Shown here piece by piece: positions 7,060 to 14,418 of a stretch of DNA of 40,101 nucleotides; positions within the stretch are counted from its first letter, which is position 1; the number at the start of each line of letters is the position of its first letter. The position numbers and the translations under genes were made by a program. The stretch is from an uncultured Saprospiraceae bacterium. GTDB lineage: Bacteria > Bacteroidota > Bacteroidia > Chitinophagales > Saprospiraceae. The stretch lies in assembly GCA_937921595.1 (NCBI GenBank), contig CAKZTD010000213.1, positions 1-40,101 of the forward strand, written 5' to 3'. Below the pieces are notes generated by a model, which saw only the letters and a list, made by a program, of their open reading frames with translations, was not told the origin of the DNA and did not search any database.

Positions 7060-8754
7060 TTATTGCTTGATAAATTTGATTGAATGTGTATTACTAGCTG
7101 TTTCAATCTTCGCTAAATAAACACCATTTGTTAACTCATTAACATTAACTTCAACCTGTTGTGTACCTTCTACAACATTAACTTTAAGCTGCTGAACGGT
7201 CTGTCCAGTTATAGAAATAATAGTGATATTTGCTACTGATTCTTCTAACATATCCAGCTCGATTGTTAAGTTATTACCACTGATTGGATTTGGATAAATA
7301 CTCGCACTTTCGATAGATGTTGTTTGAGCTTTGATAGCTTGATCAATTAAGTTAGCTACTTCTTCTCCTGAAAATCCACTTTGATTGCTTTCAGAGTCAA
7401 TCGTTAAGTATTGTGCAAGTTCAATAGGTCCATTGTCTCCTGTAAATCCTTCACAATCATCAGTGTCCTCTATGCTGAAACCAGCACACTCTGCCCAACA
7501 TGCATTAGGGAATGTGATTACAAATTCATCTTCAATTGTGATACATACCTCTTCTCCTTCGAAGTCACAGTCACAATCATCACCTGGCCATTCACCTCCG
7601 TTCTCTTCACATTCTACTACATCATCTGCTCCATAACCAGCGCATTCTGCAAAGCACATGTTAGGGAAAACACAGATCAAATCTTCTGCAGTAAGAACGC
7701 AAACCTCTTCGCCGTCAAGCTCACAGTCACAATCATCACCTGGCCATTCTCCATCATATTCTGGACAGTCAACAATTGTATCTTCTCCGAATCCTAAACA
7801 TTCAGCTAAACATGCATTAGGGAAAGAAAGCGTATCTCCTTCTGGAGTAACGATACAAATTGGATCAAATTCAAAATCACAATCGCAATCACCTTCTGGC
7901 CATTCACCTCCAGTTTCTTCACATTCTACGACATCGTCTGCTCCATAACCTGCACATTCTGCGAAACACATATTAGGGAAAACACAGATCAAATCTTCTG
8001 CAGTAAGAACGCAAACTTCTTCGCCTCCAAACTCACAATCACAATCATCACCTGGCCATTCTCCATCATATTCTGGACAGTCAACAATTGCATCTTCACC
8101 AAATCCTTCACAAGCTGCTATACATGCACTTGGAAATGGAATAGTATCACCTTCTGTTGTAACGATACAAACTGGGTCAAATTCACCCCAATCACAGTCG
8201 CATTCATCTTCTGGCCATTCACCTCCGTTCTCTTCACATTCTACAATAGTATCTTCACCAAATCCAGCACATTCTGCAAAGCATGCACTAGGGAAAGGAA
8301 TAACATCTCCTTCAGGAGTAACTACACATACTGGATCGAACTCCTCCCAATCACAGTCACATTCATCTTCTGGCCATTCACTTCCGTTCTCTTCACATTC
8401 TACTACATCACCTTCACCATAACCAGCGCATTCTGCAAAGCACATGTTAGGGAAAACACAGATCAAATCTTCTGCAGTAAGAACGCAAACTGTTTCGCCT
8501 TCAAGCTCACAGTCACAGTCGTCACCTGGCCATTCTCCATCATATTCTGGACAGTCAACAATCGCATCTTCTCCATATCCTTCGCATTCTGCAAAACAAG
8601 CATTTGGAAATGGAATAGTGTCTCCTTCTACAGTCACTATACATACTGGATCAAATTCAAAATCGCATTCACAATCAATTTGCGCAGTAGCGTTTGTAAG
8701 TCCTATAAATAGGAAACAACAAATGGCTACGAGTTTAAATAATCTTTCTTTCAT
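7060..8754 (-). CDS. T9SS type A secreted protein with eight Kazal-like cysteine-rich repeats
   Basis: A 564-residue, strongly acidic secreted protein. The signal peptide is about residues 1-25 (ending NATAQ). Eight consecutive units of about 50 residues follow (about 28-435), each of the form CxC-x(6-8)-VC-x(10-14)-FPNxCxAECxGY/F-x(6-8)-C, often with a 'EWPGDD' linker. This resembles bacterial Kazal-type serine protease inhibitor domains (PVC...NxCxAxCxG...C) with altered loops. Two kinds alternate: A (DPVC, six cysteines) and B (VCVLTAEDLICVFPNMC, seven cysteines), in the order A B A A B A B and a divergent last unit. The C-terminus is a T9SS type A sorting domain (ASIYPNPISG, ending KFIKQ). 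A smaller paralogue is at 25929-26822. Protease inhibition is inference. A strong terminator follows at 6992-7023. Confidence 0.88.
   Translation of the reverse strand: MKERLFKLVAICCFLFIGLTNATAQIDCECDFEFDPVCIVTVEGDTIPFPNACFAECEGYGEDAIVDCPEYDGEWPGDDCDCELEGETVCVLTAEDLICVFPNMCFAECAGYGEGDVVECEENGSEWPEDECDCDWEEFDPVCVVTPEGDVIPFPSACFAECAGFGEDTIVECEENGGEWPEDECDCDWGEFDPVCIVTTEGDTIPFPSACIAACEGFGEDAIVDCPEYDGEWPGDDCDCEFGGEEVCVLTAEDLICVFPNMCFAECAGYGADDVVECEETGGEWPEGDCDCDFEFDPICIVTPEGDTLSFPNACLAECLGFGEDTIVDCPEYDGEWPGDDCDCELDGEEVCVLTAEDLICVFPNMCFAECAGYGADDVVECEENGGEWPGDDCDCDFEGEEVCITIEDEFVITFPNACWAECAGFSIEDTDDCEGFTGDNGPIELAQYLTIDSESNQSGFSGEEVANLIDQAIKAQTTSIESASIYPNPISGNNLTIELDMLEESVANITIISITGQTVQQLKVNVVEGTQQVEVNVNELTNGVYLAKIETASNTHSIKFIKQ
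7450..8673 (-). repeat. Tandem coding repeat array (8 units of about 150-160 bp)
   Basis: DNA encoding the eight Kazal-like units. Long stretches are nearly identical between units: the segment beginning CAAATCTTCTGCAGTAAG recurs starting at 7678, 7990 and 8464 (spacings 312 and 474 bases, i.e. two and three units), and the segment containing CCATCATATTCTGGACAG also recurs three times. The pattern indicates duplication of A+B blocks. Confidence 0.85.
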
Positions 8755-8850
8755 AAGTAATAAATATTTTTAATTATCAAAAGCGGACTCAATATCCTTA
8801 TCGATTACAAACCTATAGCAAATAGATAACTACTGAAAAAACAATAATTA

Positions 8851-8910
8851 AAGCTTATCAACACCTATCAAAGCTTATCATGATTATTTTGTTTATTATT
8901 TGATAAGTTT
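8851..8910. repeat. Operator-like repeat cluster AAGCTTATCA
   Basis: Two direct copies of AAGCTTATCA at 8851-8860 and 8871-8880 (period 20) and an inverted near-copy TGATAAGTTT at 8901-8910 (9 of 10). The cluster lies about 100-155 bases upstream of the minus-strand Kazal-like gene. The regular spacing suggests binding of a multimeric regulator; that is inference. Confidence 0.4.
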
Positions 8911-9295
8911 GCAATTATTTATAACTGATAATCAGTTGTTTAGGTGTAGTTTGTGCCGGTACAAATAAGCCCCTTTATCAAGAATAATGACTATGTTTTT
9001 TTAAGAGAAGATTAGAATATGACAGCTAATAAACAAATGATTTAAGGATCAGCCGAAAGTTTAATAGAAGAGTAAAAATAGCATGCAGGACTAAATGTTA
9101 TAAGGAGTTGTAAATTTGAAATAAGTATTTAAATAAAACCCAGTTGCTTCGTGATCTATCGTTAACTAGAGATTAGGAGCTTGATTAAAAAAGGAAGAAA
9201 GGGTACTAGGTAATCTGCAATAGGCGAGTCTGATAACACTTAATCCCTGAGTTATTATTGGAGCACTTAATATTCAAATTTAGCTTATAAAATTT

Positions 9296-9328
9296 AAAAA
9301 GAGCTTGTCCAATATCTTGAACAAACTC
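9296..9328 (-). terminator. Terminator of the dockerin/cohesin-like gene
   Basis: Minus-strand RNA forms a 10-bp stem (GAGTTTGTTC / GGACAAGCTC, two G-U pairs, 8-base loop), followed by a T5 run (9300-9296). It lies 29 bases past the stop codon at 9357. Confidence 0.65.
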
Positions 9329-9356
9329 TCTCTAAATAATTTTTATTTTTTTGGAC

Positions 9357-10469
9357 TTAAAGTACTACAACTTTCTTAGTCAGAATGCCTTCGTCTGTGG
9401 AAAATTTAAAGAAATAAATACCTGGAGCATAATTAGATAAATCAACTTTTTGTGAAGAAGAATTAATGCCATTTAATAATTCGATTTTGCCACCGATGCT
9501 ATTATATATTTCTATTTGGTTAATCTCAAAACTAGATTCTAAATAAATAAAATCATGAGTAGGGTTTGGAAAGATGTTGACTGCATCCGAATTTAAAAAG
9601 TCGTCTGAACTTAAAGGATCAGCAACAATAGTAATATCAACCGAATCGTTAACGATTGCACCAACTTCAAAATCCTCTCCGAATAAGATTACATTTTCTA
9701 ACATGACTGTAGTTTCAATTTCTTGATCTTGATAATCGACTACATCGTCTTCTATTACTATAAATAACTGACCAAGGGCACCATGCGCGTTTTCAATTAG
9801 GTCATTATTCAAGGAGGAAAAAGCATAACTAATTTTACCTTGATCAAATAAAAAATTGCTCTGAAAGTCAAGCAATTCGTATTGCCCCCATCCGCTACTT
9901 ATATCTGAGCTAGGTATAAAATAGATTTCTGAAATGACATCTTGATCATATTCTAAATCAAAAGCAATCCCAGAAAAGTCTTGAACTGGAAGATCTTCGG
10001 TTCCTAAATGTACTTCTAGAAATAAGACACCTCCTTGAGGAAAAGAAAAAATAGGTTCATTGCCTAAAAACAATTGAGGATCTACTCCTTCCTCCCCTGC
10101 AATTGCAAAATCATCAGTAACGTCTCCATGTTCTAATCCAAAATTAAAATCTATCGCTTGAAAATCTTCGAAGCTGACTATCCCATCTCCATCACAATCC
10201 GCATAGACATAATCTATGATGGTTCCTGGAAAGTTGGTTCCCCATATTGAAGTAACTGCTTTTCCTTCCCAGTTGATCCCCATTTCAGGGATTGGTCTGG
10301 GAGGGCCTACTTCTTCAATAGCATGTGATAAATAAAGCCAATCCACATTATTAACTACTCCATTATTGTTCACATCTCCTGGCCACACTACCTGAGCTGT
10401 AAGCGAAAAGGCCGCTAGGTGAATCGATAAGATCAATAGAATCTTTATAAAATTACATTTCATGTTCAT
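9357..10469 (-). CDS. T9SS type A protein with dockerin-like and cohesin-like regions
   Basis: A 370-residue secreted protein. The signal peptide is about 1-26 (ending LTAQ). A dockerin type I-like region (about 29-120) contains two EF-hand-like calcium loops, DVNNNGVVNNVD (32-43) and DCDGDGIVSFED (91-102), with a longer insert between them than usual. Residues about 135-285 look like a cohesin-like beta-sandwich ('GIAFDLEYDQDVI', 'GALGQLFIVIEDD'). A T9SS type A sorting domain closes the protein (VNIFPNPTHDF near 300, ending KKVVVL). Dockerin and cohesin are normally binding partners on separate proteins; together here they may act within or between molecules, but this is not shown. Start: ATG 10469 or 10463 are both possible. 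The gene is divergent from 10751; a similar arrangement recurs at 37205-40101. Confidence 0.82.
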   Translation of the reverse strand: MNMKCNFIKILLILSIHLAAFSLTAQVVWPGDVNNNGVVNNVDWLYLSHAIEEVGPPRPIPEMGINWEGKAVTSIWGTNFPGTIIDYVYADCDGDGIVSFEDFQAIDFNFGLEHGDVTDDFAIAGEEGVDPQLFLGNEPIFSFPQGGVLFLEVHLGTEDLPVQDFSGIAFDLEYDQDVISEIYFIPSSDISSGWGQYELLDFQSNFLFDQGKISYAFSSLNNDLIENAHGALGQLFIVIEDDVVDYQDQEIETTVMLENVILFGEDFEVGAIVNDSVDITIVADPLSSDDFLNSDAVNIFPNPTHDFIYLESSFEINQIEIYNSIGGKIELLNGINSSSQKVDLSNYAPGIYFFKFSTDEGILTKKVVVL

Positions 10470-10750
10470 TTATTGTTCGTAGCTAGAAAGCCACCTTTGA
10501 TTATGCTCGAGTATAAATTTAGCTTTCATTTTACTAGAACCCAACAACGATTTTGATAAGTTCTCAATATTTTTTCTTTGTTTTATTGCGTTTAAAAACA
10601 GTTTTATTTTGTAAAGTATTGTAAATCAGTGTTGTGTGTTGGTGTTAAATCAATCTTGGTCTGCTATTTATCAGAAAAAAAAGGAAAAATGTAAGCCTGT
10701 CTTTAGAAAGATATCTATCTTTTTCGTTAATTGATGACATAAAATTTACG

Positions 10751-12175
10751 ATGCATAAAAGTAAACTGATAGAATTACTAAAAACCTTTAGTACTTCAGA
10801 ATTAAGAGAGTTCAAAGATTTTGTAGGCTCACCATTTTTCAATAAAAACAAAGAGCTGATTTTGTTTTATGATTACCTGAAAAAAATAGCTCCTGTTTTC
10901 CCTTTAAAAAAGATTCATAGGGAATATATTTATGCTAATTTATTCAAGAATAAAAAATATGATGAAAAGCATCTGAATTACCTGATGAGTTTTTTGCTGA
11001 AACTTGCAGAAGAATACATCGGCATTACTAAATATAAATCCACAGGAATCCTACCAGACTATCATATACTTTCTTCTTGCTTAGATCGTCAACTGAATAA
11101 GCATTATCAAAACTATTATCAAAAAGCAAAGAAAAAACTAGACGCAAATCCTATTTGCGATATAGAGCATTACTACCAAAATTTTCTTTTAGCTCAGGTT
11201 TCTGATAAACATTTTGGGATGCAAAAAATCAGAAGGTACGATGCGAATATCCAAGCTGCTGCTGACAATCTTGATTTGTTTTATTTGACTCAAAAACTAA
11301 AGTATGCTTGCGAAATGCTTGATAGGGAAAAGACTTTATCAGTAAGTTATCAGCAAAACATGTTAAAAGAGATTACGCTTTATTTAGAGCATTTCGAGAT
11401 TGAATCAAGTCCTGCTATTGCTATTTATTATCATATTTATCTAACCCTAACAAAGGAGAATGGAGACCCGTATTTTGAAAAATTGAAAGTCTTATTAAAT
11501 GAACATACCAATAAGTTTTCTCAATTTGAGTTAAAAGAAATGTACTTGATGGCATTAAATTTTTGTATTCGAAAGGTTCGGAAAAAAGATGAGCATTATG
11601 TGGAAGAGGCATTTGTTTTATTTAAAAAAGGGATTGAAAATAGATCTTTGTATGAGAATGATTTACTATCTCCTTGGACTTTTAAAAACGTTATCAAACT
11701 TGGATTGCGACTAAAACAATTTGATTGGATTGAAGGTTTTATTAAAAAATATAAAGATGATCTAGATGAAGAGATTAGAGAGAATGCTTTAAATTATAAT
11801 CTGGCAGATTTATACTATTATAAAAAAGAACTAGGAAAAGCTCAAGATTTATTACAAAGAGTAGAATTCTCAGATGTTTTTTATGCACTTAGTTCAAAAG
11901 TCATTTTGCTTAAAATTTATTATGAAAAAAAGGAAGACGAAGCGCTTTATAGTTTACTAGCATCCTTTAAAGTTTACCTTCATAGAAATAAAGTTATTTC
12001 AAATAATGTACGAAAGTCGTATCTAAATTTTATCTCTCTACTCAATCAAATCATAAAAGGAAAACTAAAAAATCCTTCCGTTTTAAAAGAAAAAATTATT
12101 AATACGGAGTTGTTAACTGCTCGAAGCTGGCTATTGGAAATTCTGGAATTTAATGATAAAGGAATGTTGAATTAA
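10751..12175 (+). CDS. Unknown helical protein, 'KSKLIE' family (paralogue at 39647)
   Basis: A 474-residue protein without signal peptide or membrane segment, predicted to be soluble and almost entirely alpha-helical, rich in Lys, Tyr and Leu. I do not recognise a named domain; the helix-turn-helix periodicity in the second half ('YNLADLYYYKKELGKAQDLLQRVEFSDV', about 350-377) is TPR-like. The N-terminus (KSKLIELLKTFSTSELREF, then FVGSPFFN at about 25-32) aligns directly with that of the partial gene at 39647 (KSKLIEVFKSLDKRDYLEL..FVRSPFFN), and the two stay collinear over the 150 residues visible there. Both genes are divergent from a T9SS protein with a cohesin-like domain. Upstream (10470-10750) no consensus promoter was found. 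The function is unknown. Confidence 0.8.
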   Translation: MHKSKLIELLKTFSTSELREFKDFVGSPFFNKNKELILFYDYLKKIAPVFPLKKIHREYIYANLFKNKKYDEKHLNYLMSFLLKLAEEYIGITKYKSTGILPDYHILSSCLDRQLNKHYQNYYQKAKKKLDANPICDIEHYYQNFLLAQVSDKHFGMQKIRRYDANIQAAADNLDLFYLTQKLKYACEMLDREKTLSVSYQQNMLKEITLYLEHFEIESSPAIAIYYHIYLTLTKENGDPYFEKLKVLLNEHTNKFSQFELKEMYLMALNFCIRKVRKKDEHYVEEAFVLFKKGIENRSLYENDLLSPWTFKNVIKLGLRLKQFDWIEGFIKKYKDDLDEEIRENALNYNLADLYYYKKELGKAQDLLQRVEFSDVFYALSSKVILLKIYYEKKEDEALYSLLASFKVYLHRNKVISNNVRKSYLNFISLLNQIIKGKLKNPSVLKEKIINTELLTARSWLLEILEFNDKGMLN

Positions 12176-12352
12176 TACCTTATACCGAATGCCATTCTTT
12201 CATAGTATATAATAATATTCTAAAAAGTAAATAATATTTTTTGCCCAAGTACAAACTTATAACTCCATTGCTCGTACTTAAATACAAAACTTGCATTATC
12301 TTTATTGCAAATAAATAAACTAGATTTCCGTTTAAGATATAAAATCGATTCA

Positions 12353-13018
12353 ATGTTTAAAAAGACAATATTTTTCTTCTTTCTGGCCATACTGCTTTCC
12401 TCATTCGATAATGCAAATAATACAGAAGGATTAAAACTCGCTCTGATGAAATACAGTGGGGGAGGAGACTGGTATGCAAATCCTACGGCATTGCCTAATC
12501 TGTCTAAATTTTGTAATAGAGAATTAGGAACCAACCTTGATCCGAATTATGCAACGGTAGAAGTCGGTAGTGCAGAATTATTTAATTATCCGTTCGTTCA
12601 TTTAACAGGGCATGGAAATGTAATCTTCTCAGATGCAGATGCTGAAAACCTAAGAAATTATTTGATCGGTGGTGGATTCTTGCATATTGATGATAATTAT
12701 GGAATGGATAATTATGTAAGGGTAGCTTTGAAGAAAGTTTTCCCAGAACAAACTTTAATCGAATTGCCTTGGCAACATGAAATCTATAATCAAAGATTTC
12801 AATTTAAAAACGGTTTGCCTAAAATTCATAAACACGATGATAAAGCTGCTCAGGGATTTGGAATCCTCTGGGAGGGGCGATTAGTCGTATTCTATTCCTA
12901 TGAAAGTGATCTTGGCGATGGTTGGGAAGATCCTGATGTGCATAAAGACCCAGAAGAGCTTAGACAAAAGGCTTTAAAAATGGGAGCAAATATTATACAA
13001 TTTGCTTTTGAACAATAG
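12353..13018 (+). CDS. DUF4159 domain-containing secreted protein
   Basis: A 221-residue protein with an N-terminal signal peptide or anchor (about 1-20, FKKTIFFFFLAILLSSF) and one DUF4159 domain over the rest. The family signature is clear: 'LALMKYSGGGDWYANPTALPNLSKF' near the start, 'YPFVHLTGHGNVIFSDADAENLRNYLIGGGFLHIDDNYGMD' in the middle (about 80-120) and a 'GFGILWEGRLVVFYSYESDLGDGWED' segment. DUF4159 has a glutamine-amidotransferase-like fold and commonly occurs near MoxR/von Willebrand clusters; none is visible here. ATG 12353 is chosen over an in-frame TTG at 12305, because it begins the signal peptide. The stop codon is three bases from the end of the convergent PspC gene. Confidence 0.85.
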   Translation: MFKKTIFFFFLAILLSSFDNANNTEGLKLALMKYSGGGDWYANPTALPNLSKFCNRELGTNLDPNYATVEVGSAELFNYPFVHLTGHGNVIFSDADAENLRNYLIGGGFLHIDDNYGMDNYVRVALKKVFPEQTLIELPWQHEIYNQRFQFKNGLPKIHKHDDKAAQGFGILWEGRLVVFYSYESDLGDGWEDPDVHKDPEELRQKALKMGANIIQFAFEQ

Positions 13019-13021
13019 AAA

Positions 13022-13237
13022 TTATTCTGAAAGAGTTCTGCGTTTTTGCTTGATGTAAGCTTTTACATTGAGCCAAAATGCAATGAATAAATAAAAGATA
13101 ATCGGAGAACCTAAAGCTGCAAAGGAAAGGTAAATAAAATATACCCTTACCCGAGCTGTTGCAATTCCCATCTTTTCTCCTAAATAACTGCAAACACCAA
13201 ATGCAGATTTTTCCAATATTTGCTTAAGTCGTTTCAT
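13022..13237 (-). CDS. Small PspC-domain membrane protein
   Basis: A 71-residue protein consisting of one PspC domain (PF04024), a small membrane protein family named after the phage-shock envelope-stress regulator. Residues about 14-30 carry the conserved 'GVCSYLGEKMGIATARVR' segment, followed by a hydrophobic helix (about 33-58, 'FIYLSFAALGSPIIFYLFIAFWL') and a basic tail. ATG 13237 gives the normal family length; an in-frame upstream ATG at 13348 would add 37 residues unlike the family. A role in envelope stress is inferred from family only; no other psp genes are present. It is convergent with the DUF4159 gene with a 3-base gap. Confidence 0.8.
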   Translation of the reverse strand: MKRLKQILEKSAFGVCSYLGEKMGIATARVRVYFIYLSFAALGSPIIFYLFIAFWLNVKAYIKQKRRTLSE

Positions 13238-13447
13238 TAAATGGCATTTTATGTTAAATCTAATATAGCTATAATTTTTTAGAATAATTATAAAACAGGA
13301 TTTTGAATACTTTATTTTACTTAAGTTAGTATTCATTTTTATGCTCAAATTCTAGCTGATCAATTGTGAATTTTGTGTAGCGAATTGTCTTTTGGAGTCA
13401 GACCATAGCATAATCGTGTTATTTTAAAATGAGCATGCATCAACACG

Positions 13448-13482
13448 AAAAAAGCCGATTAAATAATTAACCAGCTCTTTTT
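13448..13482 (-). terminator. Terminator of the PKD-domain gene
   Basis: Minus-strand RNA forms a 9-bp stem (AGCTGGTTA / TAATCGGCT, two G-U pairs) with a 6-base loop, followed by T6 (13453-13448). It ends about 20 bases past the stop codon at 13504. A T-run also follows on the plus strand, but the stem is weaker there. Confidence 0.65.
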
Positions 13483-13503
13483 TATTTGATTGTATGACTT
13501 TAT

Positions 13504-14037
13504 TTATTTTTCAATAAAAGCTCCTGAGGTTACTCCAATTGGCTCTTCAATCGTTATACGATGACTTATTTTTTGTACAGGTTGATTATTAGAATTGATG
13601 ATCAGTTTGACTTTATAATTTCCAGACTTTTCATAAGTATATCTAATTGTTTTTTCGGTCATCGCTTGTGTCTTTCCATCTCCAAACTCTATTCTGTATT
13701 GAGCCTTAGCGTCAAAGTTTTCTAATGTAATATAAACTTGTTCCCCAGCTTCCATATGACCTTTAATCAACAACTGCTCTTTTACAAGCACTTCATTACT
13801 GCTCTCGGAGGTACCGGATGAATGGTCATCATTGACCAGTACTGCATTGGCAGTAATATTTGAAAAATGAATATGAGGTTCTTTTTGAGAAGTAATACTG
13901 GAATAAAAGTAGAGACCTGCGCAACCTAGTAAAATTAATATCGCAATATTAATTTCTTCAGTAATTGCTTTTTTATCCCTGCTCTTTTGCTCAAGTACAT
14001 TGAGGTTTACCTCAAACGGTTTGTTGATGTGCTTCAT
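13504..14037 (-). CDS. Membrane-anchored protein with PKD-like domain
   Basis: A 177-residue protein: a short cytoplasmic N-terminus (about 1-29, charged), one membrane helix (about 30-47, 'IAILILLGCAGLYFYSSI'), a linker rich in Ser/Asp, and a C-terminal PKD-type beta-sandwich (about 85-170) with the typical YRIEFGDGKTQ and 'IRYTYEKSGNYKVKLI' strands. The likely topology places the PKD domain in the periplasm. PKD domains mediate protein or glycan contacts; the partner is unknown. A very good promoter lies about 250 bases upstream (14286-14316), so the transcript would have a long leader. A terminator follows. The gene is a single transcription unit. Confidence 0.75.
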   Translation of the reverse strand: MKHINKPFEVNLNVLEQKSRDKKAITEEINIAILILLGCAGLYFYSSITSQKEPHIHFSNITANAVLVNDDHSSGTSESSNEVLVKEQLLIKGHMEAGEQVYITLENFDAKAQYRIEFGDGKTQAMTEKTIRYTYEKSGNYKVKLIINSNNQPVQKISHRITIEEPIGVTSGAFIEK

Positions 14038-14285
14038 AGGATCACTTTTAATTTAGAATAATGAATCTCTTTTAATACGTTCAAAAAGGAATGAGCAGAC
14101 AACATAAAATTGTCCAATTGTTTTCATTCAATTTGAAAATTCAATTCAAAGTTTGTTGAGACACGAAGGTTGATCGAAGACCAAACAAACTCCTAAATTT
14201 TTAATGTAATAGTGAATACGTTCTCTCGGTAAGTTTTGTTCTCTATTTTTCTAATAGTATTTGAGCTAAGTATAACATGGAACTA

Positions 14286-14316
14286 CAAATATAAAATATT
14301 TTAATCCTATAGTCAA
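14286..14316 (-). promoter_or_regulatory. Bacteroidota-type promoter for the PKD-domain gene
   Basis: On the minus strand TTG (14316-14314), 20 bases, TATATTTG (14293-14286): a full match to TTG-N17-23-TAnnTTTG. Predicted transcription start is near 14280. Confidence 0.7.
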
Positions 14317-14355
14317 TGTTTAATTTTGTTAAAGTTTATGATTCAATTTTTTTCA

Positions 14356-14397
14356 AAAAGAAAACCCCTTGATTCGCTGTCACAAATCAAAGGGTTT
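14356..14397 (-). terminator. Terminator of mltA
   Basis: Minus-strand RNA forms a 13-bp stem (AAACCCTTTGATT / AATCAAGGGGTTT, one G-U pair) with a 10-base loop, followed by TCTTTTT. It lies 22 bases after the mltA stop codon at 14419. Confidence 0.75.
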
Positions 14398-14418
14398 GGT
14401 GTAAAAAGCTTATTAAAA

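Larger units (their letters stand above)
8755..9356. other. Intergenic region upstream of the eight-repeat Kazal-like gene
   Basis: About 600 bases without a gene between two minus-strand genes. It holds a possible promoter for the Kazal-like gene (minus strand TAGGTTTG at 8815-8808; the nearest TTG is 26 bases further up, too far for a good match), a cluster of AAGCTTATCA repeats (8851-8910), a 7-bp palindrome with one-base centre (8923-8937), and the terminator of the next gene (9296-9328). Nothing recognisable lies in about 8940-9290, where only very short open frames occur. Confidence 0.5.
14038..14418. other. Intergenic region with long leader of the PKD-domain gene
   Basis: About 380 bases. 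It holds the minus-strand promoter at 14286-14316, a leader of about 240 bases between it and the PKD-domain gene, and the terminator of mltA (14356-14397). The leader has no open frame of useful length and no riboswitch class I recognise. Confidence 0.5.

Noticed and set aside
7450-8673. The regular period looked at first like a CRISPR or satellite array.
   Set aside because: The period (about 150-160 bases) is far too long for CRISPR, there are no spacers, and the repeats encode in-frame cysteine-rich units.
7385-8773. Several plus-strand open frames rich in Ser/Gln/Pro (7411-7797, 7658-7948, 8444-8773) that resemble each other.
   Set aside because: They are antisense shadows of the Kazal-like coding repeats; their likeness comes from the repeated DNA, and the minus-strand frame has signal peptide, repeats and sorting domain.
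13238-13348. 37-residue N-terminal extension of the PspC protein.
   Set aside because: Family members start at the MKRL-type position chosen; the extension is low-complexity and lies in an AT-rich intergenic region.
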